Positions 7,127-15,955 of a stretch of 64,000 nucleotides of DNA are shown here, one piece after another. A program made the position numbers and the translations under genes. This stretch comes from Hahnella lacustris (GTDB lineage: Bacteria > Pseudomonadota > Gammaproteobacteria > Burkholderiales > Burkholderiaceae_A): contig OZ239148.1 of assembly GCA_965194655.1 (NCBI GenBank), positions 310,001-374,000 of the forward strand, written 5' to 3'. Under the pieces are notes generated by a model. The model was not told the origin of the DNA and did no database searches. It saw only the letters and a list, made by a program, of their open reading frames with translations. Position 1 is the stretch's first letter, and each line of letters opens with the position of its first letter.

Positions 7127-9388
7127 TTACAGACCGATCTTGCCGCCGTCGGTGCGGGTGATCATCAGCGTGGCCGACCGGGGGCGCGTGCCAGGGCCGT
7201 ACTTGCCGCTGGTCAGACCGCCACCGTTTGAGGGCCAGGTGCTCTCAAGCTTGAAGTCACCGGTGCCTTTGGCAACGGTGTTCTCACCCGGGTGCTGGAT
7301 GTTCACGAAGATGGTCTTTCCGTCTGCCGTCTCGGTGATGCCCGTCACCTCAGAGCCTTTGGGAGCGGTCAGGAAGCGACGCAGGCGTGCTTCACCCAGC
7401 GCAGCGCCCATGAACGTGAGCTGCTGGCCAGTGGCGCCCGACAGGCTGTTGTCCACGAGCACCTTGCCACCGTCACCCACGGAGCCGGGGATGGCTGCCA
7501 GGAGCTGGTTGTTGACTTCGTCGGTGTAGGCGCCGTCGTCGGTCTGGATCCAGCAGATGCCTGTGCTGGGGGAGAACCAGAGTCCATCGGGTGAGGAGAA
7601 GCTATTCGCTGCGGTCAGGCCAGAGAGGTTCACTGAAGAAGGAGCATCCTCTTCGGCGCCAAACAGGAAGATGTCCCACTTGAAGGTGGTCGCGGTGGGC
7701 TCTTCGTTTGTCTCAGCGAAGCGGATGATGTGGCCGTTGGGGTTGCCGGTGCCCTTCTTGCCGTCGGCGTCCGCATACGAGCGGGGGTTGGCCGCGTCCA
7801 CTTTTGCAGGCGTGCGGTTCGACGCGCTGTTGTTGGTCAGCGTGAAGTAGATGTCGCCGTTGGCCGGGTTGACAGCACCCCACTCAGGACGGTCCATCTT
7901 GGTTGCGCCGACTGCATCTGCAGCATGACGGGCGTTCACATAGACATCGGCCTGGTTGTCGAACTTATAGGCGCTGTAGTTCGCAATGGCGGGGTTCGAG
8001 ATGTTGAGCTCAATCCACTGGCCCGTGCCGTCGCTGTTGAATTTCGCAACGTAGAGCTTGCCCTCGTCGAGGTACTTGTTGCCAGCAGCCATGCCGCCGC
8101 CCACATCAGCCGGGTTCCAGGCCTCTGCAGTGACGAACTTGTAGATGTACTCGTTGCGGCTGTCGCAGCCCTGGTAACAGGCCAGAGGCTTGCCTGACTT
8201 GGGTCGGCCAAACACGGCTCCCTCGTGGGCAAAGCGTCCCATGGCCACGCGCTTGGCAGGGCGGCTGGTGGGGTCCACAGGGTCCACCTCAAGGTTATAG
8301 CCGAAGGTGTTGGGCTCATTGCGGAAGTCATCGGCTGCGGTTGCGCCGGAGGCCGAGATGTTCCAGCGGGTGAGCTCGTCGTTGGTGGTCGAGCCGGTGT
8401 ACCAGCCCTGGCCTGCGCTGTTGGTCGCACTCGCTGCAATCGGAGCACGAGCCACGCCGTAGCGGGCACGGTTTGCAGTGAGCTTGGCGTCCGCAGCCTT
8501 CCCGTCTTTGGGGATGTTCCAGTACACGGCCCAGTTCTCTTCGCAGCCCAGGTAGGTGCCCCAAGGAGTTTTGCCGTGGCCGCAGTTGTTGAGCGTGCCG
8601 CGCGCGGTGGAGCCGGTGGGATCGTACTTGGTGACCATGAACTTCTTAATGTCGGCAAGGTGTGCCTTGGGGCCACGCACGTCGACCTGCGAGCTGGGGT
8701 GCACCCGGCGGTTCAGGGCTGAGTCCAGCTTGTAGCCGGTGGGCTTGCCGCTGCCGTCCAGGGTGAGCTCCACAATCGAGATGCCGTGGTGGTGGACTTC
8801 TTTCGTGGCCTCGAGCTCGGGGCGTGCGCCCAGATCCCAGTCACCAAACTGGCTGTACTTCTTGCCTGCAACGCCGTTCGACGTCTGGCCATTGGGGTGG
8901 AAGAAGTGTGCGTCAGCAGAGCTCTCGTGGTTCACGGCAAGCACGGCGCGGCTGGTGGCCGTCGCAGAGTACTTTCCGTTTGCGCCCACGTAGAAGAGGT
9001 CCATGCCGTCGTGGTGGTCGCCCACGCGACGCTTCCAGTCGTCGGTCTCAGCGCCCGTGTTGGAGAACTCGGTCAGGTTGCTGTCCAGACGATCGCCCGT
9101 GGCGTGCAATACGGTCACGGTGTAGCCTGCGGGAACGATCACTTGGTCGGCAATGCTCTTGCCCACGGCCGAGAAGCTCAGGCCGGTCGAGGGAGCCGAG
9201 AGGGTGGGGATGCTGTCGTCGCTGCCGCAGCCAGGCAGCATGGGCAGGGAGGCAGCGGCTGCAATGCCAACGCCACCGCGCAGGATGTTACGGCGCGAGG
9301 GGCTCGAGAGGCCGCGGTCGAGAACCTGCTGGAAATGCTCGTTGTTCGAGGTGTTGTAATCAACATCGTCGAGATCGTGATGGGACAT
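7127..9388 (-). CDS. phoX: PhoX-family phosphatase (DUF839), Tat-exported
   Basis: This 753-aa protein starts with the typical PhoX N-terminus (SHHDLDDVDYNTSNNEHFQQ) and a twin-arginine signal (SPSRRNILRGG), followed by a hydrophobic stretch ending in a lipobox-like MLPGC. Downstream segments typical of calcium-dependent PhoX phosphatases include LAVNHESSADAHFFHPNG, GKTPWGTYLGCEENWAVYW, GRFAHEGAVFG, MDRPEWGAVNPANGDIYFTL, FSSPDGLWFSP and TDDGAYTD. Family knowledge: PhoX releases phosphate from organic esters outside the cytoplasm under phosphate limitation. AGGAG precedes the ATG by 6 bases. It is transcribed divergently from gspG and ends at a clear hairpin terminator. Confidence 0.93.
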   Translation of the reverse strand: MSHHDLDDVDYNTSNNEHFQQVLDRGLSSPSRRNILRGGVGIAAAASLPMLPGCGSDDSIPTLSAPSTGLSFSAVGKSIADQVIVPAGYTVTVLHATGDRLDSNLTEFSNTGAETDDWKRRVGDHHDGMDLFYVGANGKYSATATSRAVLAVNHESSADAHFFHPNGQTSNGVAGKKYSQFGDWDLGARPELEATKEVHHHGISIVELTLDGSGKPTGYKLDSALNRRVHPSSQVDVRGPKAHLADIKKFMVTKYDPTGSTARGTLNNCGHGKTPWGTYLGCEENWAVYWNIPKDGKAADAKLTANRARYGVARAPIAASATNSAGQGWYTGSTTNDELTRWNISASGATAADDFRNEPNTFGYNLEVDPVDPTSRPAKRVAMGRFAHEGAVFGRPKSGKPLACYQGCDSRNEYIYKFVTAEAWNPADVGGGMAAGNKYLDEGKLYVAKFNSDGTGQWIELNISNPAIANYSAYKFDNQADVYVNARHAADAVGATKMDRPEWGAVNPANGDIYFTLTNNSASNRTPAKVDAANPRSYADADGKKGTGNPNGHIIRFAETNEEPTATTFKWDIFLFGAEEDAPSSVNLSGLTAANSFSSPDGLWFSPSTGICWIQTDDGAYTDEVNNQLLAAIPGSVGDGGKVLVDNSLSGATGQQLTFMGAALGEARLRRFLTAPKGSEVTGITETADGKTIFVNIQHPGENTVAKGTGDFKLESTWPSNGGGLTSGKYGPGTRPRSATLMITRTDGGKIGL

Positions 9389-9476
9389 GAAGTGCTCCTG
9401 AGTGGATCCAAGTGGAACGTAGATCCTCCCAAGCGCAGATGACGCTGGCTTTGCTGCAGTGTTTCAAATTTGTGGC

Positions 9477-9504
9477 CTGTCAAGACAGCCGCTCGGACTA
9501 GAAT
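9477..9504 (+). promoter_or_regulatory. Putative promoter of the gsp operon, leaderless geometry
   Basis: CTGTCA (9477-9482), a 16-base spacer and TAGAAT (9499-9504) are followed by six bases and the gspG ATG. Transcription would therefore start at or next to the start codon. The adjacent GAAGGG is too close to the ATG to be a normal Shine-Dalgarno sequence. Confidence 0.45.
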
Positions 9505-9510
9505 GAAGGG

Positions 9511-9945
9511 ATGAAACACCTACGCACTCCTCCCCATGGATTCACCCTCATCGAGATTCTCGTGGTGGTGGTCATCATTGGCATCCTGGCGGCCTTCGTG
9601 GTGCCCTCGGTCATGAGTAAGCCCGACGAGGCCCGTGTGGTCGCCGCCAAACAAAACCTCTCAGGCATCGTTCAGGCGCTTGCGCTCTATCGACTGGACA
9701 ACTTTGCATACCCCACGGCGGAGCAGGGGCTTTCGGCCCTGGTGGCTGCGCCGACCGTGGCGCCTTTGGCTCCGAACTGGAAGGCCGGGGGCTACCTTCA
9801 GAAAATGCCCCAAGACCCCTGGGGTCGTCCGTTTGTTTACAAGGTGAGCCCCGATGGCCTGGATGTGGAAGTCATCAGCCTGGGCGCTGACGGTCAAGAG
9901 GGGGGCAGCGGGTTTGCGGCCGACCTCTCATCCAAAGGGATTTAG
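9511..9945 (+). CDS. gspG: Type II secretion major pseudopilin GspG
   Basis: The 144-aa protein carries a type IV prepilin leader cleaved at G|FTLIEILVVVVIIGILAAFV (residue 10/11), with Glu at mature position 5 for prepilin peptidase and assembly. It has the GspG-specific C-terminal features (YRLDNFAYPTAEQGLSALV, GGYLQKMPQDPWGRPFVY, ISLGADGQEGG), including the calcium-site loop. It polymerises into the periplasmic pseudopilus that pushes substrates through the GspD secretin. It is the first gene of an eleven-gene operon. Confidence 0.97.
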   Translation: MKHLRTPPHGFTLIEILVVVVIIGILAAFVVPSVMSKPDEARVVAAKQNLSGIVQALALYRLDNFAYPTAEQGLSALVAAPTVAPLAPNWKAGGYLQKMPQDPWGRPFVYKVSPDGLDVEVISLGADGQEGGSGFAADLSSKGI

Positions 9946-10360
9946 CCTCCTCGAAGTCTTGGTGGTGCTGGCCATTGTGGGCCTGCTCTTGGGCACCACC
10001 ATGCTCTCGTTTCGGCAGGCAGAGTCCCGCAGGCTCCAAGAGGAGGCCGAGCGTCTCTCGCTGGTGATTGCGGCGGTATCCGATCGTGCGGCCATGATGA
10101 ACCGACGACACCGGCTCTCACTGGATGCACAGGGCTATCGGGTGGAGGAGTGGGTGCGAGGCGAATGGAGGGCCTTAACGGACGCCCCCCTGCAGGCGCG
10201 TGACTGGGGGCATGGCGTGTTACCCGAGCGGCGGATGGAGCTCATCAGCAATGGCATCGGTGGTGTGACGCCTCTGGAGGTCCAACTGCAGAGGTCTGAT
10301 GCCCGACTCACCCTTCGAGTGTCTGCATTAGGGGAGGTTCAGTTTGCGCATTCACCCTGA
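9914..10360 (+). CDS. gspH: Type II secretion minor pseudopilin GspH
   Basis: I place the start at TTG 9914, preceded by GAGGGGG at good spacing. It gives a compact prepilin leader MRPTSHPKG|FSLLEVLVVLAIVGLLLG, 148 aa in all. An earlier ATG at 9854 lies deep inside gspG and would give an oversized leader. Glu at mature position 5 is present. GspH is a minor pseudopilin near the tip of the pseudopilus. The frame overlaps the end of gspG by about 30 bases, suggesting translational coupling. Confidence 0.88.
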   Translation: MRPTSHPKGFSLLEVLVVLAIVGLLLGTTMLSFRQAESRRLQEEAERLSLVIAAVSDRAAMMNRRHRLSLDAQGYRVEEWVRGEWRALTDAPLQARDWGHGVLPERRMELISNGIGGVTPLEVQLQRSDARLTLRVSALGEVQFAHSP

Positions 10361-10724
10361 GCCAAAGGGGATCACGCTGGTAGAGGTCCTGGTAGCGCTC
10401 GTCATTTCAGCCGTTGCGCTCATGGCAGGCACCAAGCTTTTTCAAGTGACCGCAGACAGCTTGTACCTGGCACAGCTCCGTGGCTTGGCGCTTATTTGCG
10501 CCGACAACGAGGTGCTTCGCGTTCGCCTCAATGCAGATCGACAACAGCTTGGGTCTCGCCAGGCCGATTGCACGCAGTTGGACCAGCAGTTTTCCGTGGA
10601 TGCGCAGGTCTTGATCACACCACACCTCAACTTCAGGCGGATCGAGGTTCGCGTTCGCGCGCTCGGTGATACCTCGGGCGCAGTATTGGCGGAGCGTGTG
10701 GCCTTCCTGCCGATAGGATTCTGA
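10344..10724 (+). CDS. gspI: Type II secretion minor pseudopilin GspI
   Basis: The 126-aa protein has the prepilin leader MRIHPEPKG|ITLVEVLVALVISAVALMAG with Glu5. GspI normally nucleates the minor pseudopilin tip with GspJ and GspK. The start is TTG with GGGGAGG 6-7 bases upstream, and it overlaps gspH by 17 bases. The C-terminal part (VDAQVLITPHLNFRRIEVRV) fits the small beta domain of GspI. The assignment rests on leader, size and position. Confidence 0.88.
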   Translation: MRIHPEPKGITLVEVLVALVISAVALMAGTKLFQVTADSLYLAQLRGLALICADNEVLRVRLNADRQQLGSRQADCTQLDQQFSVDAQVLITPHLNFRRIEVRVRALGDTSGAVLAERVAFLPIGF

Positions 10725-10726
10725 CC

Positions 10727-11233
10727 TTGGTGACCTCTCCTAAGGGCATGACCCTCATCGAGGTGCTGGTCACCCTGGCCGTGATGGCGGTGCTCTCACT
10801 GATGAGCTTCATGGCGCTCGAGCGCCTCGCCTCGGGGAAGTCAGCGCTGCTGAACACAGCCCAAGAGCAACGTAGGCTGATCTTGATTCAGGCCCAACTG
10901 GAGAGAGATCTCTTGCCGCTCAATCGCATGCAGCCCAATGAGCGCGTGAATGCAGTGAGTCTTGCGGAGCGCCGCCTGAGGCTCCCATTGGCCGAATGGC
11001 GATGGGACGAGACAGGTCTTTATCGGAAAGGGCTTGAACCGGGTGAGGCTCAAGAGACTCGATACTGGTCGGGAAGTTTGGTGTTTGAAGCCGCTTATCT
11101 CGCGGTGGGCGGGGATCCCCTTCAGCGTGCCCCGGTGTCTCCAGGAGTGGCGAATCCGAGGGCGTTGGAGTTGACCCTTGAGTCTGCTGGGCGCAGGCTG
11201 ACTCGCCTCTACTACATCGGCCCCCTGGAATGA
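10727..11233 (+). CDS. gspJ: Type II secretion minor pseudopilin GspJ
   Basis: The 168-aa protein has the leader MVTSPKG|MTLIEVLVTLAVMAVLSLMS with Glu5 and then FMALERLASGKSALL, typical of GspJ. It starts at TTG 10727 or at the adjacent GTG 10730; there is no ATG. The C-terminal beta domain (ERRLRLPLAEWRWDETGLYR and RALELTLESAGRRLTRLYYI) fits GspJ. It is a tip component with GspI and GspK and overlaps gspK by four bases. Confidence 0.88.
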   Translation: MVTSPKGMTLIEVLVTLAVMAVLSLMSFMALERLASGKSALLNTAQEQRRLILIQAQLERDLLPLNRMQPNERVNAVSLAERRLRLPLAEWRWDETGLYRKGLEPGEAQETRYWSGSLVFEAAYLAVGGDPLQRAPVSPGVANPRALELTLESAGRRLTRLYYIGPLE

Positions 11234-12201
11234 GTGAGAGACGAAGTCCTCGGGGGGCAGCACTCATTGCCGCCATGGCGATGATGATGGTGGTCACCAG
11301 CCTGACCGTGGGCTTGGCTTGGCTGGGCTATTCAGCGATTGCTCGCCTGGAAAATCAGAGGGATTCCGGCCAAGCCCGACTGATCGCGCAAGCGATGATT
11401 GACTATGCCCGCTGGATACTGACCAGTGATCTTCGTGGTGCCATGGGGGGTTCGGCAACCCTCGATCACTTGAGCGAGCCCTGGGCGCAGCCTATTCCTC
11501 ACTCAAGGCTCAACAGCCTTCTGGGGGCTCAGATGACGGACCAAGACCTGCGGCAGTTCGGCCAGGCGGCCATCTCAGGGCAGATGGTGGACGAGCAGTC
11601 TCGCTTTAACTTAGAGGCGCTCTTTACTGCCCAGGGGGTGGACCCGCGTGCGGCGAATCGCCTGGAGCAGTTGACGCGCGCGGCAGGATTGAGCAGCGCA
11701 CAGCATGAGCAGTTGATAGAGCGCCTCTCGGAGACTTTCGCTCAAACCCGAATTGACGGGGCAGGACGCAGGCGAATGTTGACCCCGGGGGCCGTATCGA
11801 TTTGGCAGCATTTGGAGCGGGAGCTGATTCCATCACTCGACCTGGAAGAAGGCTCAAGGCTGGCTCTTTTGCAATGGCTGACCTGGCTGCCTGAGCGCAC
11901 ACCCATCAACATCAATACAGCCTCTGCGCCAGTCCTTCAGGCCGTCTTGGAAATGGACTCAAGCCCCACCGCCGAGCGCATTGTGGCCCAGCGCGATAGG
12001 ATTCCATTCCGAAGCTTGGCAGAGTTCACTTCATTCATGCCATCCGGCCAATCATTTGAGACGGTGCAATTTGACACGAAGACAAAGTACTTTCGGGCCA
12101 GTGGGTATGCGCAGTTTGGACGAGCAGAGCAGGACTTTCAGGTCCTGCTGCGTCGAGAGGGAGGGCGTGTGAACGTGGTGGATTATGTGGTCTTGGATTA
12201 A
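11230..12201 (+). CDS. gspK: Type II secretion minor pseudopilin GspK
   Basis: The 323-aa protein has the atypical prepilin N-terminus of GspK (SPRG|AALIAAMAMMMVVTSLTVGL), which lacks the Glu5 of other pseudopilins as expected for the tip subunit. The characteristic SAM-like/helix-hairpin segment is present (GVDPRAANRLEQLTRAAGL and TPININTASAPVLQAVLEMD followed by FRSLAEFTS). It caps the pseudopilus. It overlaps gspJ by ATGA and the following gene by 17 bases. Confidence 0.93.
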   Translation: MSERRSPRGAALIAAMAMMMVVTSLTVGLAWLGYSAIARLENQRDSGQARLIAQAMIDYARWILTSDLRGAMGGSATLDHLSEPWAQPIPHSRLNSLLGAQMTDQDLRQFGQAAISGQMVDEQSRFNLEALFTAQGVDPRAANRLEQLTRAAGLSSAQHEQLIERLSETFAQTRIDGAGRRRMLTPGAVSIWQHLERELIPSLDLEEGSRLALLQWLTWLPERTPININTASAPVLQAVLEMDSSPTAERIVAQRDRIPFRSLAEFTSFMPSGQSFETVQFDTKTKYFRASGYAQFGRAEQDFQVLLRREGGRVNVVDYVVLD

Positions 12202-13138
12202 GCGCATCAGGCCAGTTTCACTCGGGCGGTTGGCGAGCGCGCATTGGGTGGTGCGTTTGGATGCCGATTCGGTGACGCTTCAGTTCGGTGCAACGGCGCC
12301 GGTCACCATGCCCTGGAGTGAAGAAGATTCGCATGCTCGTGCTCGCCTTCTGGCCGTGCTGAAGCAGGCGTCACGCACAACCCCCCCCGGTACGGGTCAG
12401 GTCCAAGTGCAGGCTCCGCCTGAGTCTCAGGCAGGCCTTGAGCGGCTTCTTGAGGAGGCCCTGGGCTCGAGGGAGGGCTTTTCCACTCAGCGGCGTCAGG
12501 GCATATTGAACTGGCCAGTCCTTCGCGACCGCTTGCCTCTGGTTGGGTTGGTCCTGTTGGCCGTCTTCCTTGCCCTCTCGGCTTGGCTTGAACGCTCGAC
12601 TTTGCCCGCTTCATCCACTGTGGCACCTCCCCCCCCGCCGGCTCTACGTCCGTTGCTGGCCGGCGTGTCCACCACTCTGCCGGTGGGGTGGCTGGAGTCC
12701 TTGGCCCAGCAAATGGCAGCCAGTGGTGCGGGCGAGTGGCGCAGCGTTTCCATCAAGCATCAGGGCGCTGGAATGTTTCAGTTGAGTCTTCGGATGGAGG
12801 GGGTGACCGGGGCTCGGGTGATGGGGGACCCTCAGCCCAAGTCCCAGGGGGTGCGCCAAGTGCTGGAGCGTCTTCCGGGGCGGGTTTCAGTTCAGCTTCA
12901 GGAGACGACGGGAGAGTGGTTGGTTGAGTTCAAGCCCCCCGCGCAAGGCCCGGGTGGGTCAATGGAGGATGTGGATCTGACGGGGCCGGTGCAGTCGATC
13001 GCGACGCAGCTTGCTCAATGGTCTTCGAGTCTGACGTGGTCCCAGATTCGTAAGCTGTCCATCGAGCGAGATCCTCAGCAGCTCGGGCTTGCCAGGTTCA
13101 GGCTGGAGACGATGAGCACAGGTGGGGGTAATCGGTGA
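12185..13138 (+). CDS. Single-span inner-membrane protein in the GspL/GspM position of the T2SS operon
   Basis: This 317-aa protein sits between gspK and gspN, where other operons carry two genes, gspL and gspM. Residues 1-116 form a short cytoplasmic part, 117-134 a single transmembrane helix (PLVGLVLLAVFLALSAWL), 145-155 a proline-rich linker, and 160-317 a periplasmic part with what look like two repeated units (LESLAQQMAASGAGEWRSVS and LAQWSSSLTWSQIRKLSIER), compatible with GspL/GspM ferredoxin-like folds. GspL normally has a cytoplasmic actin-like domain of more than 200 residues that binds GspE; only about half that length is present. I infer a merged or reduced GspL/GspM platform protein. 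Confidence 0.7.
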   Translation: MWSWIKRIRPVSLGRLASAHWVVRLDADSVTLQFGATAPVTMPWSEEDSHARARLLAVLKQASRTTPPGTGQVQVQAPPESQAGLERLLEEALGSREGFSTQRRQGILNWPVLRDRLPLVGLVLLAVFLALSAWLERSTLPASSTVAPPPPPALRPLLAGVSTTLPVGWLESLAQQMAASGAGEWRSVSIKHQGAGMFQLSLRMEGVTGARVMGDPQPKSQGVRQVLERLPGRVSVQLQETTGEWLVEFKPPAQGPGGSMEDVDLTGPVQSIATQLAQWSSSLTWSQIRKLSIERDPQQLGLARFRLETMSTGGGNR

Positions 13139-13929
13139 GGATGAGAACCCTCCCCTTGCTGGGTTTGGTGTGTGGCCTGGTGACAGGAACATTCATGCTT
13201 GCACCGGCGAGCCTTCTCAGCCAATGGGTCTCGCAGAGCAGTTCCGGGGTGATTCGGCTGGCCTCTCCTGCGGGCACCCTCTGGTCCGGAAGTGCGCAGC
13301 TTCAATTCCACCCGGAGCGGCTCGGCGGGGATGAGGAAGCCAAGCCCCACGCGCCTTTGGCCCTGCCAGGGCGCCTGCAATGGTCTGCAGGCTGGTCGTG
13401 GAGCGAGGGCATTCGGCTGCAGGTGTCCAGCCCCCAGATTTCAGGCTCCCTCGGGGCAGAGCCCATTCGCCTCTCAGGATTTTTAGGCCCCCGTCCGCAG
13501 TTCTGGGTGCCCGATGGCAGCCTACAGTTGCCGACCATGAATCTTCGCCACGCCACAGGGCCGCTTGCTCTCGTGCGCCCCGAGTTCAAGGCCTCCGCAC
13601 AGTGGTCCGGGCTGCGGTCCACGTCATTGCAAGATTTCCGGGTCACCATCACGCTTGCCGACCTTGGAAGCGCCATTTCCCCTATCCGCCCCCTAGGCAG
13701 CTATCGGGTGGTGCTCGCCCCCGAGAGTGCCGCCCTGAGGGCCTGGATCTGGCGCTTGGAGAGCCTGGGAGAGCCCGTCATTCAACTGGACGGGCAGGGT
13801 CGCGTGGATCAGATGCTGCGTGGTCGGCTCACCCTTCAGTGCATGCGCAGTTGTGAATTTGTGGGCGGCATTCTGAGTGCCGTCGGTAAGAAAAATGGAG
13901 AAGTCTATGAAGCGCAGTTTGGTCTGTAG
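13135..13929 (+). CDS. gspN: Type II secretion system protein N
   Basis: The 264-aa protein has one N-terminal membrane span (LPLLGLVCGLVTGTFMLAPA) followed by the GspN-typical region (ASLLSQWVSQSSSGVIRLAS then PAGTLWSGSAQL), a WSG motif shared by this family. The rest is a beta-rich periplasmic domain. GspN is an optional inner-membrane part of the secretion machine with unclear role. It starts at GTG overlapping the previous stop (GTGA); an ATG two codons later is an alternative. It ends inside the gspD leader. Confidence 0.85.
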   Translation: MRMRTLPLLGLVCGLVTGTFMLAPASLLSQWVSQSSSGVIRLASPAGTLWSGSAQLQFHPERLGGDEEAKPHAPLALPGRLQWSAGWSWSEGIRLQVSSPQISGSLGAEPIRLSGFLGPRPQFWVPDGSLQLPTMNLRHATGPLALVRPEFKASAQWSGLRSTSLQDFRVTITLADLGSAISPIRPLGSYRVVLAPESAALRAWIWRLESLGEPVIQLDGQGRVDQMLRGRLTLQCMRSCEFVGGILSAVGKKNGEVYEAQFGL

Positions 13930-15955
13930 TGCTCTGCTCTCTCTGGTCGTGGGCGAATCTGTTCTGGCTCAGGGTGCCTTATCCCCCGCAACTGGTCCTG
14001 CTACCCCCACCGTGGCCCCTTCGGTCGCGATGGCCCAAAGGGGACAGCCCGTGATGTTGGCCTTCAGAGATGTGGAGATCGCGGAGGTTGTCTCAGCCTT
14101 CAGCGCCTCCATGGGCCTGCCTTTCTTGGTAGATGCTCGCGTCAAGGGCCGCATGACGCTCGAGGCACCGCAGCCGGTGTCGCTCTCGAAGGCCTACGAG
14201 CTCTTGGTCTCCACGCTGAGTCTGCAGGGCTTCTCGGTGATTCGTTCCGACGGATTCGTGAGGGTGGTCCCTGCAACGGAGGCCAAGCTCTTTGTGCCTG
14301 GAATGTCTGAGGGCGCGGGCGGCATGGCTGCAGCCACGCGCATCTTCCAGCTCCAGCATGAGGACGCGAACCAGATGATGGCCTCCATTCGGGCCTTGGT
14401 TCCCGCGAGCAATCCCATCACGGTGAATCCGGGCAGCAATAGCCTGATCATCTCCGATACGGCCGAGAACCTCGGTCGCATTGCAGAAGTCATCTCTGCA
14501 TTGGATAAGCCAGAGCTGGGGCTGCTGCGTGTGGTGGTCTTGCAACATGCACATGTCAGCGACTTGATGCCTACGGTGGATCAGCTCATCAATGCGCAGA
14601 GAGGGCAGGCAGCCAAGGGGGCGGTGAACCAGCAGACGGTGTCGCTTCTGGCGGATGCGGCGAATAATCGGCTGGTGCTGCGCAGCTTCAGCGGCGCCAA
14701 GCTAGACCAGGCTGAGCGTCTGGTGCGCGAGCTTGACACGCCGCTGGCCAAGCCGGGAAATGTAAATGTCGTCTACCTCAAGAACGCGGAGGCGGCTCGT
14801 CTGGCCATCACGTTACAGGCGATTTACACGGGAGTGGCCAGCAGTCCAAGCGCGCCTGCCCCAACCACCCAACCCAGTCAGCCCAAGTCTGGCAACACAC
14901 CGGCCTCGAACACCCCTGCCGCGGTGACCCTAAAGGCCGGAGTGACGATTCAGCCCGAGCCTACGCTCAATGCACTCTTGGTGGTGGCCCCCCCATCCAT
15001 TTACAAAGAGATTCGTTCGGTGATTGACCAGCTTGATGTGCGCCGTGCTCAGGTCTACATCGAGTCGCTCATCGTGGAGGTGAGCGCAGACCGAGCGGCT
15101 GAGTTCGGCATTCAGTTTCAATACCTCAATGGCCTGAACGAAAACACGGTCGAGGCCATTGGCGGCACGAACTTCAACTCGCGCGGCGGCGGCACCAACT
15201 TGCTCGATCTGGCGGCCAATCCCCTGGCTGCTGGCCAGGGCCTCAACGTGGGTGTGATCAAAGGCACGGTGAGCTTTGGGGGCAACACCATTGCCAACCT
15301 TGGCCTTCTGGCTCGTGCACTGGAGAGCCAGGGCGGGGGCAACATCATTGCCACGCCCAACCTGCTCACACTCGACAATGAGGAGGCCAAGATTGTGATT
15401 GGCCAGAACGTGCCATTCATCACGGGTTCGTTCACCACCTCGGGCAACAATGCCGGCAACCCCTTTCAGACCATCGAGCGCAAAGATGTGGGCACCACGC
15501 TGCGTGTGCGCCCGCTGGTGACCGAGGGGGGCGTGATCAAGCTGCAGATCTTCCAAGAGGTCTCCAGCGTGAGCCAGCGACTCTCTGAGGGCATCATCAC
15601 CAACAAACGCTCGATTGAGTCCACGGTGCTGGTGGATGACCAACAGATGGTGGTGCTGGGCGGGCTCATTCAAGACGAGAACAACGAGGGCGAGGGCAAG
15701 GTGCCAGGCCTAGGCGATATCCCCTTGCTGGGGCAACTCTTTCGCTACGACACCACGGGCCGTCGAAAGACCAACCTCTTTGTGTTTCTGCGGCCGGTCG
15801 TGATTCGCACGGCGGAGGACTCGAATCGTCTCACCATGGGCCGATATGAGGCCATGCAGGCGCAGCGTGCGGCCCAGCCTGCACGGGTGAATGCGCCCCT
15901 GTTGCCGGATCTGGGCAAGCCCGCACTCCCGCCTGCACCCACTGCACCACGCTGA
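13907..15955 (+). CDS. gspD: Type II secretion outer-membrane secretin GspD
   Basis: I chose ATG 13907 (MKRSLVCSALLSLVV), preceded by GGAG at 6 bases, giving 682 aa with a Sec signal peptide ending near VLAQG. N0 domain (VMLAFRDVEIAEVVSAFSAS) and N1-N3 repeats follow, with a Pro/Ser/Thr-rich loop near residues 310-345. The secretin core shows VYIESLIVEVSADRAAEFGI, ATPNLLTLDNEEAKIVIGQN, VGTTLRVRPLVTEGG, LVDDQQMVVLGGLIQDE and VPGLGDIPLLGQLFRY. It forms the multimeric outer-membrane channel. No pilotin gene is seen nearby. Confidence 0.97.
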   Translation: MKRSLVCSALLSLVVGESVLAQGALSPATGPATPTVAPSVAMAQRGQPVMLAFRDVEIAEVVSAFSASMGLPFLVDARVKGRMTLEAPQPVSLSKAYELLVSTLSLQGFSVIRSDGFVRVVPATEAKLFVPGMSEGAGGMAAATRIFQLQHEDANQMMASIRALVPASNPITVNPGSNSLIISDTAENLGRIAEVISALDKPELGLLRVVVLQHAHVSDLMPTVDQLINAQRGQAAKGAVNQQTVSLLADAANNRLVLRSFSGAKLDQAERLVRELDTPLAKPGNVNVVYLKNAEAARLAITLQAIYTGVASSPSAPAPTTQPSQPKSGNTPASNTPAAVTLKAGVTIQPEPTLNALLVVAPPSIYKEIRSVIDQLDVRRAQVYIESLIVEVSADRAAEFGIQFQYLNGLNENTVEAIGGTNFNSRGGGTNLLDLAANPLAAGQGLNVGVIKGTVSFGGNTIANLGLLARALESQGGGNIIATPNLLTLDNEEAKIVIGQNVPFITGSFTTSGNNAGNPFQTIERKDVGTTLRVRPLVTEGGVIKLQIFQEVSSVSQRLSEGIITNKRSIESTVLVDDQQMVVLGGLIQDENNEGEGKVPGLGDIPLLGQLFRYDTTGRRKTNLFVFLRPVVIRTAEDSNRLTMGRYEAMQAQRAAQPARVNAPLLPDLGKPALPPAPTAPR

